64,000 nucleotides of DNA from Mycolicibacterium llatzerense (GCF_000878195.1 NZ_JXST01000001.1:186001-250000); one strand, 5' to 3'. Shown: positions 18,612 to 28,043, counted from the stretch's first letter. A program made the numbers and translations. Notes: generated from the sequence alone by a model not told the origin.

Positions 18612-19265
18612 GTGAACCTGTTGCGATCGAATGCTGTGCATCCGGGCTGGCCGCTGTCGGTGGGCCCGATCCGCGTGCATGCCGGAGTGATCCGGTTACG
18701 TCCGGTGCGGTTGCGCGACGGCGCGGTGTGGAGCCGGATGCGGCTGACCGACCGTGCGCACCTGGAGCCCTGGGAACCGGTCGGTGAGGTGGATTGGACT
18801 GCGCGCCATGCTGTTTCGTCATGGCCGGCGCTGTGCTCGGGGTTGCGGTCGGAGGCCCGGCGCGGGCGAATGCTGCCGTACGTCATCGAGTTGGACGGTG
18901 AGTTCTGCGGTCAGTTGACCATCGGCAACGTGACGCACGGAGCGCTGCGGTCGGCCTGGATCGGTTATTGGGTGGCACGCCAGTTCACCGGCGGCGGGAT
19001 CGCGACGGCCGCGCTGGCGCTGGGTGTCGATCACGCCTTCGGTCCGGTCGGGCTGCACCGGATCGAGGCGACGGTGCGTCCGGAAAACGGTCCGAGCCGG
19101 TCGGTGCTGGCGCGGGTGGGCTTCCGGGAGGAGGGCCTGCTGCAGCGCTACCTGGAAGTCGACGGGGCGTGGCGGGACCATCTGCTGGTGGCCATGACGG
19201 TGGAGGAGATGTCCCAGTCGGCGTCATCGGCGCTGGTCAGGGATGGTCGAGCCGCCTGGGTCTGA
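18612..19265 (+). CDS. rimJ: GNAT acetyltransferase, RimJ/RimL type
   Basis: 217 residues, single GNAT domain. Acetyl-CoA loop QFTGGGIATAALALGVDHAF and the HRIEATVRPENGPSRSVLARVGF region are typical of RimJ/RimL N-terminal protein acetyltransferases. GTG 18612 starts 3 bp after glp, so it is in the same transcript. Name follows M. tuberculosis Rv0995; the target protein is not known. Its constant place between glp and glpR hints at a division or ribosomal target, which is inference. Confidence 0.85.
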   Translation: MNLLRSNAVHPGWPLSVGPIRVHAGVIRLRPVRLRDGAVWSRMRLTDRAHLEPWEPVGEVDWTARHAVSSWPALCSGLRSEARRGRMLPYVIELDGEFCGQLTIGNVTHGALRSAWIGYWVARQFTGGGIATAALALGVDHAFGPVGLHRIEATVRPENGPSRSVLARVGFREEGLLQRYLEVDGAWRDHLLVAMTVEEMSQSASSALVRDGRAAWV

Positions 19266-19267
19266 GT

Positions 19268-19316
19268 GATTTGTGCACGGTTTTGCGCGGTAGGCGCGGC
19301 AAATCGTGCACAAATC
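19268..19316. terminator. hairpin after the glp-rimJ unit
   Basis: GATTTGTGCACG (19268-19279) and its exact complement CGTGCACAAATC (19305-19316) form a 12-bp stem; the 25-nt interior has further partial pairing (TTTGCGCG with CGCGGCAAA). No T tract follows. It lies in the 193-bp gap before glpR and may terminate or attenuate read-through. Confidence 0.5.
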
Positions 19317-19458
19317 GAAAAACGGCTGTGTTGCAGATGTGACATCTGTGACTGATGTGCTTGTAAGTAGCGAATTACAGGTGTGTAATTGACCCTGGCG
19401 CGTCGGCTTCGGATGCGCTGGTCACCGACCTAATCTGATGGGGAAAGGAGCCGGCGAC

Positions 19459-20640
19459 ATGCCAAGCATCCCCCAATCCCTCCTGTGGATATCCCTCGTC
19501 GTGTTGTGGCTTTTCGTGCTGGTGCCGATGTTGATCAGCAAGCGCGAGAACGTCCGCCGGACGAGCGATGTCGCGTTGGCGACCCGTGTGCTCAACACGA
19601 ACGGCAACAGCCGGCTGCGACGCCGCAGTGGGCCTGCCACGGGGCACCACAGCGATCCGCATTGGAAGCAGGGTGAGGACCTCACCGCGTTCGAAGAGGA
19701 CTTCGCTCGCAGCGATGCGACCACCGACTCGATCCCGGTCGCCGACCCGGAAGCCGATTCACCGCGTTCGGTGGTGCTGGCCGATCAGGTCGTCGTCGAG
19801 GAATCGGCGTACCTCGACGTCGAGGTCGTCGAGATGGACTCCGGTGCGCTGCCGATCGGCGCCTCAGGGCGCATGAAAGCGGTTCCCGAGCCTGAAACCC
19901 GCGAGCAGCCAACACTTTTCGACGACGTCGCGACGCCGACCATGGCGATCCGGACCGTTTCCGAGGCCGACTTCGAGCCGGAGGAGGCGCACACCGACGC
20001 GATGGCGGCGGCGGACGTCGACGAGGCCGAGGCCGAGGCCGAGCCGACCACCGACGTCCACGAAGCCGTCGCGGCTGACGAGGCTGTCGCGGAACAGGCC
20101 GAGGAAGAGGCCGAGGACGGCACCGAACACGACTACGAGTACGTCGACGACACCTCGGGTGTCGAGGCGGTGTCGGAGGACGAGCCGAAGCTGGCCGACT
20201 CGATGTCGCACGCGCGCCGCAACCGCTACGAGTCGAAGGCCGCCGTCGCGGCCGCCGAGCGCAAGTACCGGTTCCGCAGCCGGATGCTGTCCGGCATGGC
20301 GCTGGCGATCCTGTTCACCGGCATCGCCGCCTACGCGCTGTCGCCCGGCATGTGGTGGGTGTGCGGCACGGTCAGCACCATCTCCGTGCTGTACCTGGCG
20401 TACCTGCGCCGTCAGACGCGGATCGAAGAGCAGCTGCGGCGCCGTCGTGCCCAGCGGATGATGCGGTCCCGGCACGGCGTGGAGAACACGCAAGACGAGG
20501 AATTCGACGTCGTCCCGTCCCGGCTGCGCCGCCCCGGCGCCGCCGTCCTGGACATCGACGACGAGGACCCGATCTTCGAACACCTGGAATATGCCCGGAT
20601 GGGCAGGGAGTATGACCTGCCCCGGGCGGCCGGGCAGTAA
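19459..20640 (+). CDS. glpR: divisome membrane protein GlpR/SepX
   Basis: 393 residues. N-terminal membrane helix right after the start (MPSIPQSLLWISLVVLWLFV), a ~250-residue acidic disordered cytoplasmic region rich in Glu, Ala and Val, a conserved basic segment (SHARRNRYESKAAVAAAERKY), then two C-terminal helices (about 281-300 and 303-322) and a basic tail. This layout and its place beside glp match the corynebacterial Glp receptor and Streptomyces SepX; M. tuberculosis equivalent Rv0996. AAAGGAG ends 8 nt before ATG 19459. Probably anchors Glp and FtsZ at the septum. Confidence 0.85.
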   Translation: MPSIPQSLLWISLVVLWLFVLVPMLISKRENVRRTSDVALATRVLNTNGNSRLRRRSGPATGHHSDPHWKQGEDLTAFEEDFARSDATTDSIPVADPEADSPRSVVLADQVVVEESAYLDVEVVEMDSGALPIGASGRMKAVPEPETREQPTLFDDVATPTMAIRTVSEADFEPEEAHTDAMAAADVDEAEAEAEPTTDVHEAVAADEAVAEQAEEEAEDGTEHDYEYVDDTSGVEAVSEDEPKLADSMSHARRNRYESKAAVAAAERKYRFRSRMLSGMALAILFTGIAAYALSPGMWWVCGTVSTISVLYLAYLRRQTRIEEQLRRRRAQRMMRSRHGVENTQDEEFDVVPSRLRRPGAAVLDIDDEDPIFEHLEYARMGREYDLPRAAGQ

Positions 20641-20689
20641 GTCGGTTTTTATGTGACGGACCGGTGCTGGTAGCCTTTGCATCCGGTAA

Positions 20690-20762
20690 GGGGCTATAGC
20701 GCAGTTGGTAGCGCGTCTCGTTCGCATCGAGAAGGTCAGGGGTTCGATTCCCCTTAGCTCCA
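20690..20762 (+). tRNA. tRNA-Ala (anticodon CGC)
   Basis: 73-nt cloverleaf: acceptor GGGGCTA/TAGCTCC with one G:U, D arm GCGC/GCGC, anticodon stem TCTCG/CGAGA with loop TTCGCAT giving CGC, T arm AGGGG-TTCGATT-CCCCT, discriminator A. CCA is not encoded. A possible -10 TAGCCT lies at 20671-20676. Confidence 0.95.
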
Positions 20763-20770
20763 CAGAGATT

Positions 20771-20802
20771 GAAATGGGGCCGGTGAATACCGGCCCCATT
20801 TC
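20771..20802 (+). terminator. terminator of tRNA-Ala
   Basis: Perfect 14-bp stem (20771-20784 with 20789-20802) around a GAAT loop, beginning GAAATGGGGCCGGT. It starts 8 nt after the tRNA and ends ATTTCTG. Confidence 0.8.
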
Positions 20803-20848
20803 TGTTCTCCGGGCCTGCCGTGATCGGAGACGTCGTTGGGTCGGACGC

Positions 20849-22063
20849 TTAGGTCTGCTCCGCCGAAGCCGACTGCATGGTCGGCAGCTGCTTCAGGGCG
20901 TTGAGTGCGATGTACAGCTCCGCGGAGTCCAGCTTCCGTTCGAAGGAACGCCCGGATAGCTTCTCGATTCGCCGCAACCGATAGCGGACGGTGTTCGGGT
21001 GGCAGTGGAGCCGTTCGGCTGCCTGACTTGCCGAGCCGTCGACCTCGAAGTAAACCGCCATGGTCGTGATCAAGAGCTCGCGGTCAGTGTCGGTGAGCTC
21101 GAGGATGGGTCCGAGGATCTTCCTGCTGATCGCGGCAGCAGTGGTTGGGGCGCTGACCACCAACATCGGCAAGGGGCTGTCGTCGAACACCGTCACTGCG
21201 GCTGCACCCGCCGTCCCGGCAGCGAGCGCGTTCCGGGCCAGATGTAACGCGTGCGGAGTTTGATCGAGACGGCTGAAGGACGGGCTGACGCCGACCCGGC
21301 TGGTAGCGAGGGACCGCAGCACGTCAACGAGTTCGGCCATTCCAGCTGTGCTCCGCATGGAGACGATTCCGAGGTGCAGGTCGGGCGTCAGGCGCCACGC
21401 TGATCCAATGTCGCGAGCCCGCAGAACGGGTTCGACATTCGGTAAGGCGTGTTGAGCGAGCCCCGGAGCGTCGGCCGCAACCACGGCGAAGGTTCCTTGA
21501 TAGGGCAGTGCCAACAGATTTGCGGCGTCGTGGACAGTTTTGGCATCGCCCATCCCGCCTTGCAACACTGCTTCGACAAGTGCCGAACGTTCCTGGTCGC
21601 GGCGCAGCATCAACAGCGCCACGGTCTCGTTGAAAGCGTTCATCATTGCGCTGGTGAAGGTGTCATGGAAGGTCCAGATCTCACCCGCTATGGACACCAG
21701 GTCGGCATCGGAAACTGATTCGGTCTCAGCCGCAGCGGCGACGATCATCTGCCACATGCACTCGAATGAATTCCGAAATGCATTCTGCACCAACGCAAGT
21801 GGAACCCTTTGGTCGGCGCGCCGCCGACCCGTACGGCGCGGCGCTTCGAGATCGAGCATCGGTTCATGCGCCAGGTGGCGAAACATGAACTCCAGATTGG
21901 CTCGGCAGGATTCGTACAGATCGTCCTCGGGAACAAGGTCGCCGCTTCGGTATACCTCGATGTTCTGCTGAATCCGGTCAACCAGCACGTGCGCCAGCTC
22001 CGAAACGCGGGGCAGCAGACTTGCCGCGATCATGCGCCCTGGGTCAGTCGTTTTGGCGGACAC
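20849..22063 (-). CDS. PucR/CdaR-family transcriptional regulator
   Basis: 404 residues. The C-terminal PucR helix-turn-helix (about 340-392) reads YFEVDGSASQAAERLHCHPN then TVRYRLRRIEKLSG, the hallmark of this family; the centre is a GGDEF-like/CdaR regulatory domain and the N-terminus is helical (RsbRD-like). Such proteins act as ligand-responsive activators. It is divergent from hchA with a 194-bp gap and may regulate it. Start GTG 22063 lacks a good ribosome-binding site; ATG 22033 is possible. Ligand unknown. Confidence 0.82.
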   Translation of the reverse strand: MSAKTTDPGRMIAASLLPRVSELAHVLVDRIQQNIEVYRSGDLVPEDDLYESCRANLEFMFRHLAHEPMLDLEAPRRTGRRRADQRVPLALVQNAFRNSFECMWQMIVAAAAETESVSDADLVSIAGEIWTFHDTFTSAMMNAFNETVALLMLRRDQERSALVEAVLQGGMGDAKTVHDAANLLALPYQGTFAVVAADAPGLAQHALPNVEPVLRARDIGSAWRLTPDLHLGIVSMRSTAGMAELVDVLRSLATSRVGVSPSFSRLDQTPHALHLARNALAAGTAGAAAVTVFDDSPLPMLVVSAPTTAAAISRKILGPILELTDTDRELLITTMAVYFEVDGSASQAAERLHCHPNTVRYRLRRIEKLSGRSFERKLDSAELYIALNALKQLPTMQSASAEQT

Positions 22064-22257
22064 TCGTTCAGGGTATTGGAACTACCGGCGCCCTTTGTTC
22101 CGGCGGACAATTACGCGCCGCTCGCGTGGTTGCCGTCGCCATCGACTTCGGCGTCCGGACGTCTCAGGATGGATGTGGGAACAGCGTCGCGGGTGTTTCG
22201 GATCCCCGACCGATGTCCCTGATGCGAGCGAACTGACAACGATTGAGGTGGAGTGCC

Positions 22258-23133
22258 GTGGCAACTGATCATGACGAACTGAGCAAGTCTCCGACACCCG
22301 ATCCGGCTGAGGATAACGCCTTCTTTCCCTCGGCGTATTCATTGAGTCAATACACTTCGGACAGAACCGATTTCGGTGGCGTCAAGCATGCCGGCGCCTA
22401 TACCGGCGGGCGGTGGAAAGTCCTGATGATCGCCACCGACGAGCGATATCTGCTGATGGACAACGGCACCATGTTCTCCACCGGGAACCATCCTGTCGAG
22501 ATGCTGCTGCCGCTGCACCATCTGATGGCGGCCGGCTTCGACGTCGACGTCGCGACCATCACCGGAAACCCGGTCAAGCTGGAGCTGTGGGCGATGCCGG
22601 GCAAGGACGACGCCGTCCAGCAGACCTATGCCGCGCTCAAGCCCCAGCTCAAGGAACCGTTGAATCTTCGCGAGGTGATCGCGGACAAGCTGGGCCCCGA
22701 CTCCGACTACCTGGCGGTGTTCATCCCGGGTGGCCACGGCGTCGAGGTCGGCATCCCGTTCAGCCCCGAGGTCGGTCAGGTCCTCGACTGGGCACTGGCC
22801 AACGACAAGTTCATTATCACGCTGTGTCATGGTCCCGCGAGCCTGCTCGCGGCCGCGATCGGCAAGGAGGACTCGCCGTTCAAGGGCTACAGCATCTGCG
22901 TCTTCCCCGACGCGCTGGACAAGGGCCCCAACAAGGACATCGGCTACCTGCCCGGCGGGCTGCGGCTGTTCATCGCCGAGGCGCTGGAGGACCAGGGCCT
23001 GGAGGTGGTCAATGACCAGATGACCGGGCAGGTCCATCAGGACCGCCGGCTGCTCACCGGGGACAGCCCGCTGGCCTCGAACAACCTGGGTCTGCTCGCC
23101 GCCGATGCGTTGGTCGAGGCGGTTTCGGCATAG
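22258..23133 (+). CDS. hchA: Hsp31/HchA glyoxalase III, DJ-1/PfpI superfamily
   Basis: 291 residues, close to E. coli Hsp31 (283). Cofactor-free glyoxalase/protein deglycase and holding chaperone. Nucleophile Cys190 followed by His191 in [15 protein letters not shown]; upstream the Glu-containing strand in [43 protein letters not shown] and the [10 protein letters not shown] linker are Hsp31-specific. GTG 22258 follows GAGGTGGAG. Divergent from the PucR-type regulator; likely stress- or carbonyl-responsive. Confidence 0.92.
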   Translation: MATDHDELSKSPTPDPAEDNAFFPSAYSLSQYTSDRTDFGGVKHAGAYTGGRWKVLMIATDERYLLMDNGTMFSTGNHPVEMLLPLHHLMAAGFDVDVATITGNPVKLELWAMPGKDDAVQQTYAALKPQLKEPLNLREVIADKLGPDSDYLAVFIPGGHGVEVGIPFSPEVGQVLDWALANDKFIITLCHGPASLLAAAIGKEDSPFKGYSICVFPDALDKGPNKDIGYLPGGLRLFIAEALEDQGLEVVNDQMTGQVHQDRRLLTGDSPLASNNLGLLAADALVEAVSA

Positions 23134-23166
23134 GGGTGACGGTTGGCTGCGGCCAGTCGGGAGAGG

Positions 23167-23427
23167 TCACGTCGGTGCGTGCTCGCGGAGTACCGCCAAC
23201 CTTTCGCGGTACTCCGCTTCGGTGATGTCTCCGTGTGCGTATCGCACGGCGAGTACCTCTCGTGCATCGGGTTGGGCGGGTCCGGCATACCGGCTCCGTT
23301 GATCGCCACCGGCGACGCGGATCAGTGCGACGATGCCGCCGAGCACCAGTGCCCAGAACAAGAACATCCCGATTGCCATGCCGGCGTAACCCCATCCGCC
23401 CATGTCGTGCCCGTACCAGAACATCAT
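23167..23427 (-). CDS. small membrane protein with C-terminal SHOCT domain
   Basis: 86 residues: a short Met/Trp/Gly-rich N-terminus (MMFWYGHDMGGWGYAGM), one membrane helix (about 18-42), then a SHOCT motif DAREVLAVRYAHGDITEAEY. AAGGAG lies 8 nt before the first of two ATG codons. SHOCT domains are short oligomerisation modules of unknown task. Solitary, downstream of the MgtC-like gene on the same strand. Confidence 0.85.
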   Translation of the reverse strand: MMFWYGHDMGGWGYAGMAIGMFLFWALVLGGIVALIRVAGGDQRSRYAGPAQPDAREVLAVRYAHGDITEAEYRERLAVLREHAPT

Positions 23428-23554
23428 GATGCGCTGCTCCTTCCGCTGCTGTGGACCATCGTCTCGCCGCGGACCGGCTCGGCGCTGGTGCCAAAGGGAC
23501 AGCGGTGATGGGACTTTCGGCACCCGGCACCCGGCACCCGGCCTGCACGCATGG

Positions 23555-24805
23555 TCAGTTCATCGTGAGGGCCAGGACGACTCCGAAAATCACTGCAGCC
23601 GGGGTCATCCCGGCGAGAAACCGAAGTCCGAACCGAGGACCACCGGCAGTGAACGCCAGCACCGTTTTGACGATCAGGTTGGAGCCGAGCGCGGCTGCCA
23701 CTGCGACGAGTGCGGTATCGACCGTGATGTCGCCCTTGGCGGCAAGGCTCGCGGCGGCGACCGCCCCGGCGTGCGCATCGGCCAGGCCGGCGGCGAACGC
23801 GGCGAGCACAGTGCCCCCGGCGCCGAGCACATCAGCACCCCACCGGCCGACGAGCAGCGCAAGGGTCAGGACGGCGGCGAGGATCAGCGCCGGCCGCAGC
23901 GCGAAAGGTCGGGTTGTGGGGGCTGCGCCGGCGTCGTGGTCGGGGGCCGGCTTGTCCTCGGTGAGCCGCCCCGCTCCGCGGTAGACGCCGGCGGCGATCG
24001 CGACCAGCACGACAGCACCCGCGACGACGGGCGGCCATAGGCGCTTGAGCACTTCGGCATCGACCACGGCGATCACGATGAGCAGCTGGAAAAAAGTGGC
24101 CAAGCTGGCCAGCAGAGCGCTGGCCAGGGGCGCCCGCAAACTCGGTGTCGTGCGGCTGAGCCGCCCCATGGACGCCGTCGTTGCGCTCGCTGAGACGAAT
24201 CCGCCGGCGATGCCCGTGATGAGCAGGCCGCGTTCCGGGCCGAGCGCCCGAACACCGATGTAGCCCACCCATCCGATGCCGGTGAGCAGCACCACGAGGA
24301 GCCAGACCTTCTCCGGATTGAGGACGCCGTACGGTCCGAGACCGCGATCCGGTAGCAGCGGCAGGATCACGAACGCGACGACGAGAAACTTGATGGCATC
24401 TTCCAGTTCGACCTCGGTCATGATGTCGCGGGCGAAACGATGGATGCGGGTTTTTGACACGAGCAGCCCTGCTACGACGACTGCGAGGGCCACGGCCAGC
24501 GCGGGGCGGGAATAGGCAAGCGCGCCAAGGAGGTACGCGACAAGTGCGGCTGTCGCCGTGGTGGTTCCTGGGTCGTCGCCGCTGGTGCGAAAGTAGGCGA
24601 GGGCGACGAGCGCACCGACGCCGAGAAATACCGCGACGACGGCCCATTGGCCGAAACCCGCTGCGACTGCACCGGCCAGCGACAGCAGCGCGAACGAGCG
24701 TGATCCTGCGGGAAGTTTGCGCGTGTGACTACGCTCGCGCTCCAGGCCCAGCAGCAGCCCGATGGCGAGCGCTACCAGAAAGGGTTCGATCTGCTGCCAG
24801 CTCAC
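23555..24805 (-). CDS. MgtC/DUF4010-family polytopic membrane protein
   Basis: 416 residues, about 12 predicted hydrophobic helices. N-terminal MgtC-type segment with AIGLLLGLERER and AGSRSFALLSLAGAVAAG, then a DUF4010 half with TGIAGGFVSASATTASMGRL and LGSNLIVKTVLAFTAGG. The family is found in many bacteria; transport or lipid roles are unproven, and the MgtC part suggests Mg2+ or stress adaptation. GTG 24805 lies 14 bp after the crotonase gene stop on the same strand, so the two may be co-transcribed. Confidence 0.82.
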   Translation of the reverse strand: MSWQQIEPFLVALAIGLLLGLERERSHTRKLPAGSRSFALLSLAGAVAAGFGQWAVVAVFLGVGALVALAYFRTSGDDPGTTTATAALVAYLLGALAYSRPALAVALAVVVAGLLVSKTRIHRFARDIMTEVELEDAIKFLVVAFVILPLLPDRGLGPYGVLNPEKVWLLVVLLTGIGWVGYIGVRALGPERGLLITGIAGGFVSASATTASMGRLSRTTPSLRAPLASALLASLATFFQLLIVIAVVDAEVLKRLWPPVVAGAVVLVAIAAGVYRGAGRLTEDKPAPDHDAGAAPTTRPFALRPALILAAVLTLALLVGRWGADVLGAGGTVLAAFAAGLADAHAGAVAAASLAAKGDITVDTALVAVAAALGSNLIVKTVLAFTAGGPRFGLRFLAGMTPAAVIFGVVLALTMN

Positions 24806-24819
24806 GTAGGCCCCTGCGG

Positions 24820-25617
24820 CTATCGCGCCGACGGGAACTGCGGTGTGCGCTTCTCGCGTAGCGCCGTATACCCCTCGACGACATCCGGTCCGAGGAACGT
24901 CAGCATCTCGTAGGCCGCCGATTGGTCGAAGATGGGGCCGGCATTGCGGAGCCAGTTGTTGAGTGCGCGTTTGGTGAGCCGGATCGCCTGCTGGGCGCCG
25001 GTCGCGAGCACGTCGGCCACCCGGAGTGCTTCGTCCAGAACCTCTTCGCGGGGTAGGGCTTTGGCGACCATGCCGATGCGCTCGGCCTCGATGCCGTCGA
25101 TCATCTCGCCCGTCATGAGGTAGTACTTCGCCTTCGCGGTTCCGGCCAGCAATGGCCAGATGATCGCGGCATGGTCGCCCGCCGCGACACCGAGCTTGAC
25201 GTGCCCGTCGCCGATCTTGGCATCTTCGGCGATGATCGCCACGTCGGCCAGCAGCGCGGCCACGGCGCCGGCGCCGACCGCGACGCCATTGATCGCGGAC
25301 ACGATCGGCTTGTCGCAGTTGATCATGTTGTAGACCAGGTCGCTCATCTCGTCGAGCATGTGCGAGACCCGGCCGTAGTCGCCGGCCATGCGTTCGACCA
25401 TGGCCAGATCCCCACCGGCACTGAATGCCTTTCCCGCGCCGGTGATCACGGCCACCCGGGTTTCCGGATCGGCCGCGACGTCCTTCCAGATGTTGGCGAG
25501 TTCAGCGTGCATGCCCTCGTCGGCGGCGTTGTACTTCTCCGGCCGGTTGAGGGTGATCAGCAGGACGCCGTTGTCCCGGCGCGTCAGGGACAGCTGCTGG
25601 TAGTCGGTGAGTGCCAT
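24820..25617 (-). CDS. crotonase-family protein lacking the catalytic Glu pair
   Basis: 265 residues of the enoyl-CoA hydratase/isomerase fold: oxyanion-hole loops [13 protein letters not shown] and [21 protein letters not shown]-terminal helix with [12 protein letters not shown]. The two hydratase glutamates are not conserved: GGGCE of rat hydratase corresponds to GAGAV, and QPE to DGH (in [18 protein letters not shown]). It is thus probably not a simple hydratase; crotonases without this pair do isomerisation, hydrolysis or other CoA thioester chemistry. ATG 25617 with AAAGG upstream. Co-directional with the acyltransferase gene. Confidence 0.85.
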   Translation of the reverse strand: MALTDYQQLSLTRRDNGVLLITLNRPEKYNAADEGMHAELANIWKDVAADPETRVAVITGAGKAFSAGGDLAMVERMAGDYGRVSHMLDEMSDLVYNMINCDKPIVSAINGVAVGAGAVAALLADVAIIAEDAKIGDGHVKLGVAAGDHAAIIWPLLAGTAKAKYYLMTGEMIDGIEAERIGMVAKALPREEVLDEALRVADVLATGAQQAIRLTKRALNNWLRNAGPIFDQSAAYEMLTFLGPDVVEGYTALREKRTPQFPSAR

Positions 25618-25696
25618 CTCGCGAAGCCTTTCTGCTGCATGCGGGTGCATGCAACCGATGGCAACTCACGTTACGGTCTCCGGACCGCCGTCGTGG

Positions 25697-26611
25697 TCAG
25701 CCCGCGCGGACGACGGCCTCGGGCGGCTGCGCTGCCCGCGACCAGGCCAACGGATTCAGGCTGCGATACGGATCGCCGGCCCGGACTTCCTGTAGGTCGG
25801 CCAGGATCTGTTCCAGCGCTTGCTGAGTTGTGGACTTGACGGTCTCCACCCACCGGGCATGGTTGGTTCGGCTGGTCGGCGCGGTGGTGGAAATCGGTTC
25901 GCCGAATTCCAGATACATGCGCTGCGGGCGGGGGATCAGCGTCGGCCCGATGCCGCGCACCAGGGGCATCGCCATGTCGGCGCGGCCGCCGAACCGCTCG
26001 CCGATGGACTGGCTGAGCCGGCCCAGCGGGCTGTCGCGTTCGACGAGGGGTTCGTAGACGTCGTCACTGCCGACCAGGCCGACGGGCACGATCGGGTATC
26101 CGCTTTCGATGGCCACGCGGGCGAAGCCGTTTCGGCCGTCCCATTTCAGCTGGTACTCCTCGCCCTTGAACTTGGGCATCTCGCGTCCGCCGCCGGGGAA
26201 GACCAGCACGGTCTCGTTGTGCCGCATCAGTTCTCGCGCGGTGTCGGGGTGGCCGACCACGCCGCCATAGGCGGCGACCAGATCGCCGCCGAAGCCCTTG
26301 GCCTGTGCCAGGCCCCGCTCGGCCAGGGGGCGTACTTGCACTCCGAGCTCGCGGCGGGTGAAGTACGGCATCAGCAGTATCTCGGCGAAGCCGAACGCGG
26401 TGTGATTGCCGACCAACAGGAAGCGGCCGTCTCGGGGCAGTCGGTCCAGCCCGGTGACGTATGGCCGGTACAGGTCCATCAGTGGGTCGAGGGCATCGCC
26501 GGTGGCATCCAACACGTTTCGCAGTGTGCGGACGCGTTGTGGCGGATCCATGATGGCGGCGATCTCGTCGTCGGTGACGGTCGGCCGGCCCTGTGGCGGT
26601 CCGAATCCCAT
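25697..26611 (-). CDS. lysophospholipid/diacylglycerol acyltransferase-like protein
   Basis: 304 residues with a PlsC-like acyltransferase core: LLVGNHTAFGFAEIL (block I, in which the usual HX4D Asp is not at the standard place; the eukaryotic DAGAT-type form), LVFPGGGREMPKF (block III) and YPIVPVGLVGSDD. Probably transfers acyl groups to glycerolipids at the membrane. ATG 26611 has GGGAG 6 nt before it, better than ATG 26623. A perfect TAGCT-C-AGCTA palindrome lies ~55 bp upstream. Confidence 0.83.
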   Translation of the reverse strand: MGFGPPQGRPTVTDDEIAAIMDPPQRVRTLRNVLDATGDALDPLMDLYRPYVTGLDRLPRDGRFLLVGNHTAFGFAEILLMPYFTRRELGVQVRPLAERGLAQAKGFGGDLVAAYGGVVGHPDTARELMRHNETVLVFPGGGREMPKFKGEEYQLKWDGRNGFARVAIESGYPIVPVGLVGSDDVYEPLVERDSPLGRLSQSIGERFGGRADMAMPLVRGIGPTLIPRPQRMYLEFGEPISTTAPTSRTNHARWVETVKSTTQQALEQILADLQEVRAGDPYRSLNPLAWSRAAQPPEAVVRAG

Positions 26612-26663
26612 CGTTGCTCCCATCGGTGCGGTGGTGTTGACACCACGGTACCGACAGTTTTGC

Positions 26664-26674
26664 TAGCTCAGCTA
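26664..26674. promoter_or_regulatory. small palindrome TAGCTCAGCTA upstream of the acyltransferase gene
   Basis: Perfect 11-bp palindrome in an AT-rich stretch, overlapping the stop of the upstream MFS gene. Could be an operator for the acyltransferase or chance; no further support. Confidence 0.25.
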
Positions 26675-27385
26675 ATATTTTCCTGTGAAGTTCGCAACCC
26701 TGTCGCGCGCCTTCCAGAGCACCGCGAGTCCCGCCGGGAGCAGCAACGCCGCGATCACCAGCGGGATGCGTTCGATCCCGGCTGCCGTCGTGAAGTGTTG
26801 GTGCTGAAGGACTTCCAGCACCGTGCCCGACACCGCGACACCGATGCCCACGATCGTCACCAGCGCGGTGAGGGTGACGCCCGCTGCCTCTCCGGCGCGC
26901 TCGGGTGCGACGACCGTCTGCGTGGCCACCGTGGTGAAGGCGTACACCAGGCCCATGGTGAATCCGCAGACCGTCAACGCCGCGAGGTACGGCACCCAGC
27001 GCTGCGAAACAGCCAGCCCGGCAAGCGATACCGCCGCCGCGGTGCACCCGGTGCCCTGCAGCGCCCGAAACCCAATGACGGCAACGGCGGTGGGTGCCAG
27101 GGCGCAGCCCACCGAGGCGATGCCGAACAGGGCGATGCCACCGAGCAGCGCGCGGCGACGACCGAAGATGTCACCGATGCGGCCGGCCGGCACCATGAAG
27201 GCGCCGACGGTGAGCATGTAGACGCTGACCACCCATTGCAGATCGGTTGTGGTGGAGCCCAAATCGGCTGCCGTGCGGGGCAGCGCCAGATTCATGGCGA
27301 AGTAGTCGAGCTGTACGCAGAACAGCGCAGTCGAGACCGCCGTGAGGATCCACCGCGAGCGCACGGGACCAACACTGGGGGTCAC
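26672..27385 (-). CDS. half-size MFS transporter, apparently internally deleted
   Basis: 237 residues, about 7 helices, whereas DHA2-type MFS proteins have 14 and 450 or more residues. Residues 1-115 are a normal N-terminus (LDYFAMNLALPRTAADLG, motif A GRIGDIFGRRRALLGG, RALQGTG). Immediately after, the sequence resembles the C-terminal third (APERAGEAAGVTLTALVTIV, then a last helix and tail). TM5 to about TM10 seem missing in frame. GTG start 27385, 19 bp after the whiB gene. It may be a non-functional remnant or a small partner protein. Confidence 0.75.
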   Translation of the reverse strand: MTPSVGPVRSRWILTAVSTALFCVQLDYFAMNLALPRTAADLGSTTTDLQWVVSVYMLTVGAFMVPAGRIGDIFGRRRALLGGIALFGIASVGCALAPTAVAVIGFRALQGTGCTAAAVSLAGLAVSQRWVPYLAALTVCGFTMGLVYAFTTVATQTVVAPERAGEAAGVTLTALVTIVGIGVAVSGTVLEVLQHQHFTTAAGIERIPLVIAALLLPAGLAVLWKARDRVANFTGKY

Positions 27386-27403
27386 GAGTCGACGATACGG
27401 CCC

Positions 27404-27775
27404 TCAGTGGTTGAGCTCGGGCCTATTCGGGAACCCGCGCAACGCGGCTCGTTCCTTCGGTGTCGTCGCACCCCAGATGCCGTAGGGCTCACCGGCTTCC
27501 ATGGCGTGGCCGAGGCAGTCACGCAGGACGGGGCAATGGTGGCAGATCTGCTTGGCGTGCTCTTCGTGCGCGATTCGCCGCGCGCCGCGGTCGTCGTCAC
27601 CGGTGTAGAACACCTCGGCCGGCAATCCGCGGCACCGGGCATGCAGCTGCCAGTCCCAGGCTGCGGTGGTGACCGCGCCCCGCGTGTGGCACGCGGGGCG
27701 CGGCCGAGGCCGGATGGTGCGTGAAGGAGAGCCGAATGTTCCGCCCGGGTATGGGGAAACCTGCGGCAAGGTCAT
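27404..27775 (-). CDS. WhiB-family iron-sulfur regulator, WhiB3-like
   Basis: 123 residues. Cluster cysteines 48, 78, 81 and 87 (C-X29-C-X2-C-X5-C), [11 protein letters not shown] before the first, PYGIWG turn at 97-102, then a short basic C-terminus. Most like WhiB3 in the WNWQLQ/CRG and EVGEPYG blocks. Binds a redox-sensitive 4Fe-4S cluster and acts with sigma-A. ATG 27775 overlaps the bL31B stop by 4 bp (ATGA), giving an N-terminal extension of ~39 residues; no later start codon exists before the domain. Coupling to a Zur-type operon is unusual. Confidence 0.88.
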   Translation of the reverse strand: MTLPQVSPYPGGTFGSPSRTIRPRPRPACHTRGAVTTAAWDWQLHARCRGLPAEVFYTGDDDRGARRIAHEEHAKQICHHCPVLRDCLGHAMEAGEPYGIWGATTPKERAALRGFPNRPELNH

Positions 27776-28023
27776 CGGCCGTACTTGCGATTGAACTTCT
27801 CGACGCGGCCGGCGGTGTCCAGGATCTGGCGCTTGCCGGTCCATACCGGGTGCGAGTCCGAGGTGACGTCGACGACGATCAGGGGGTAGGTGTGAACTCC
27901 GTCGGCGGTCTGCCATTGGATGGTTCGCGAACTGGTGGCGGTGGATCGGGTCAGGAACGTGCGTCCGGTGGTGGCGTCCTGGAAGACGACGGGGTGGTAG
28001 TCGGGGTGAATGCCGGCTTTCAT
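27772..28023 (-). CDS. rpmE2: zinc-independent 50S ribosomal protein bL31 type B
   Basis: 83 residues, opening [20 protein letters not shown] and ending [11 protein letters not shown], the type B form without any CXXC. Such cysteine-free paralogues replace zinc-binding ribosomal proteins when zinc is scarce. GGAGGT precedes ATG 28023; a perfect Zur-type palindrome lies 21 bp upstream and a second 55 bp further. First gene of the bL31B-WhiB unit. Confidence 0.94.
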   Translation of the reverse strand: MKAGIHPDYHPVVFQDATTGRTFLTRSTATSSRTIQWQTADGVHTYPLIVVDVTSDSHPVWTGKRQILDTAGRVEKFNRKYGR

Positions 28024-28043
28024 GAGGACCTCCAGCGACTAAG

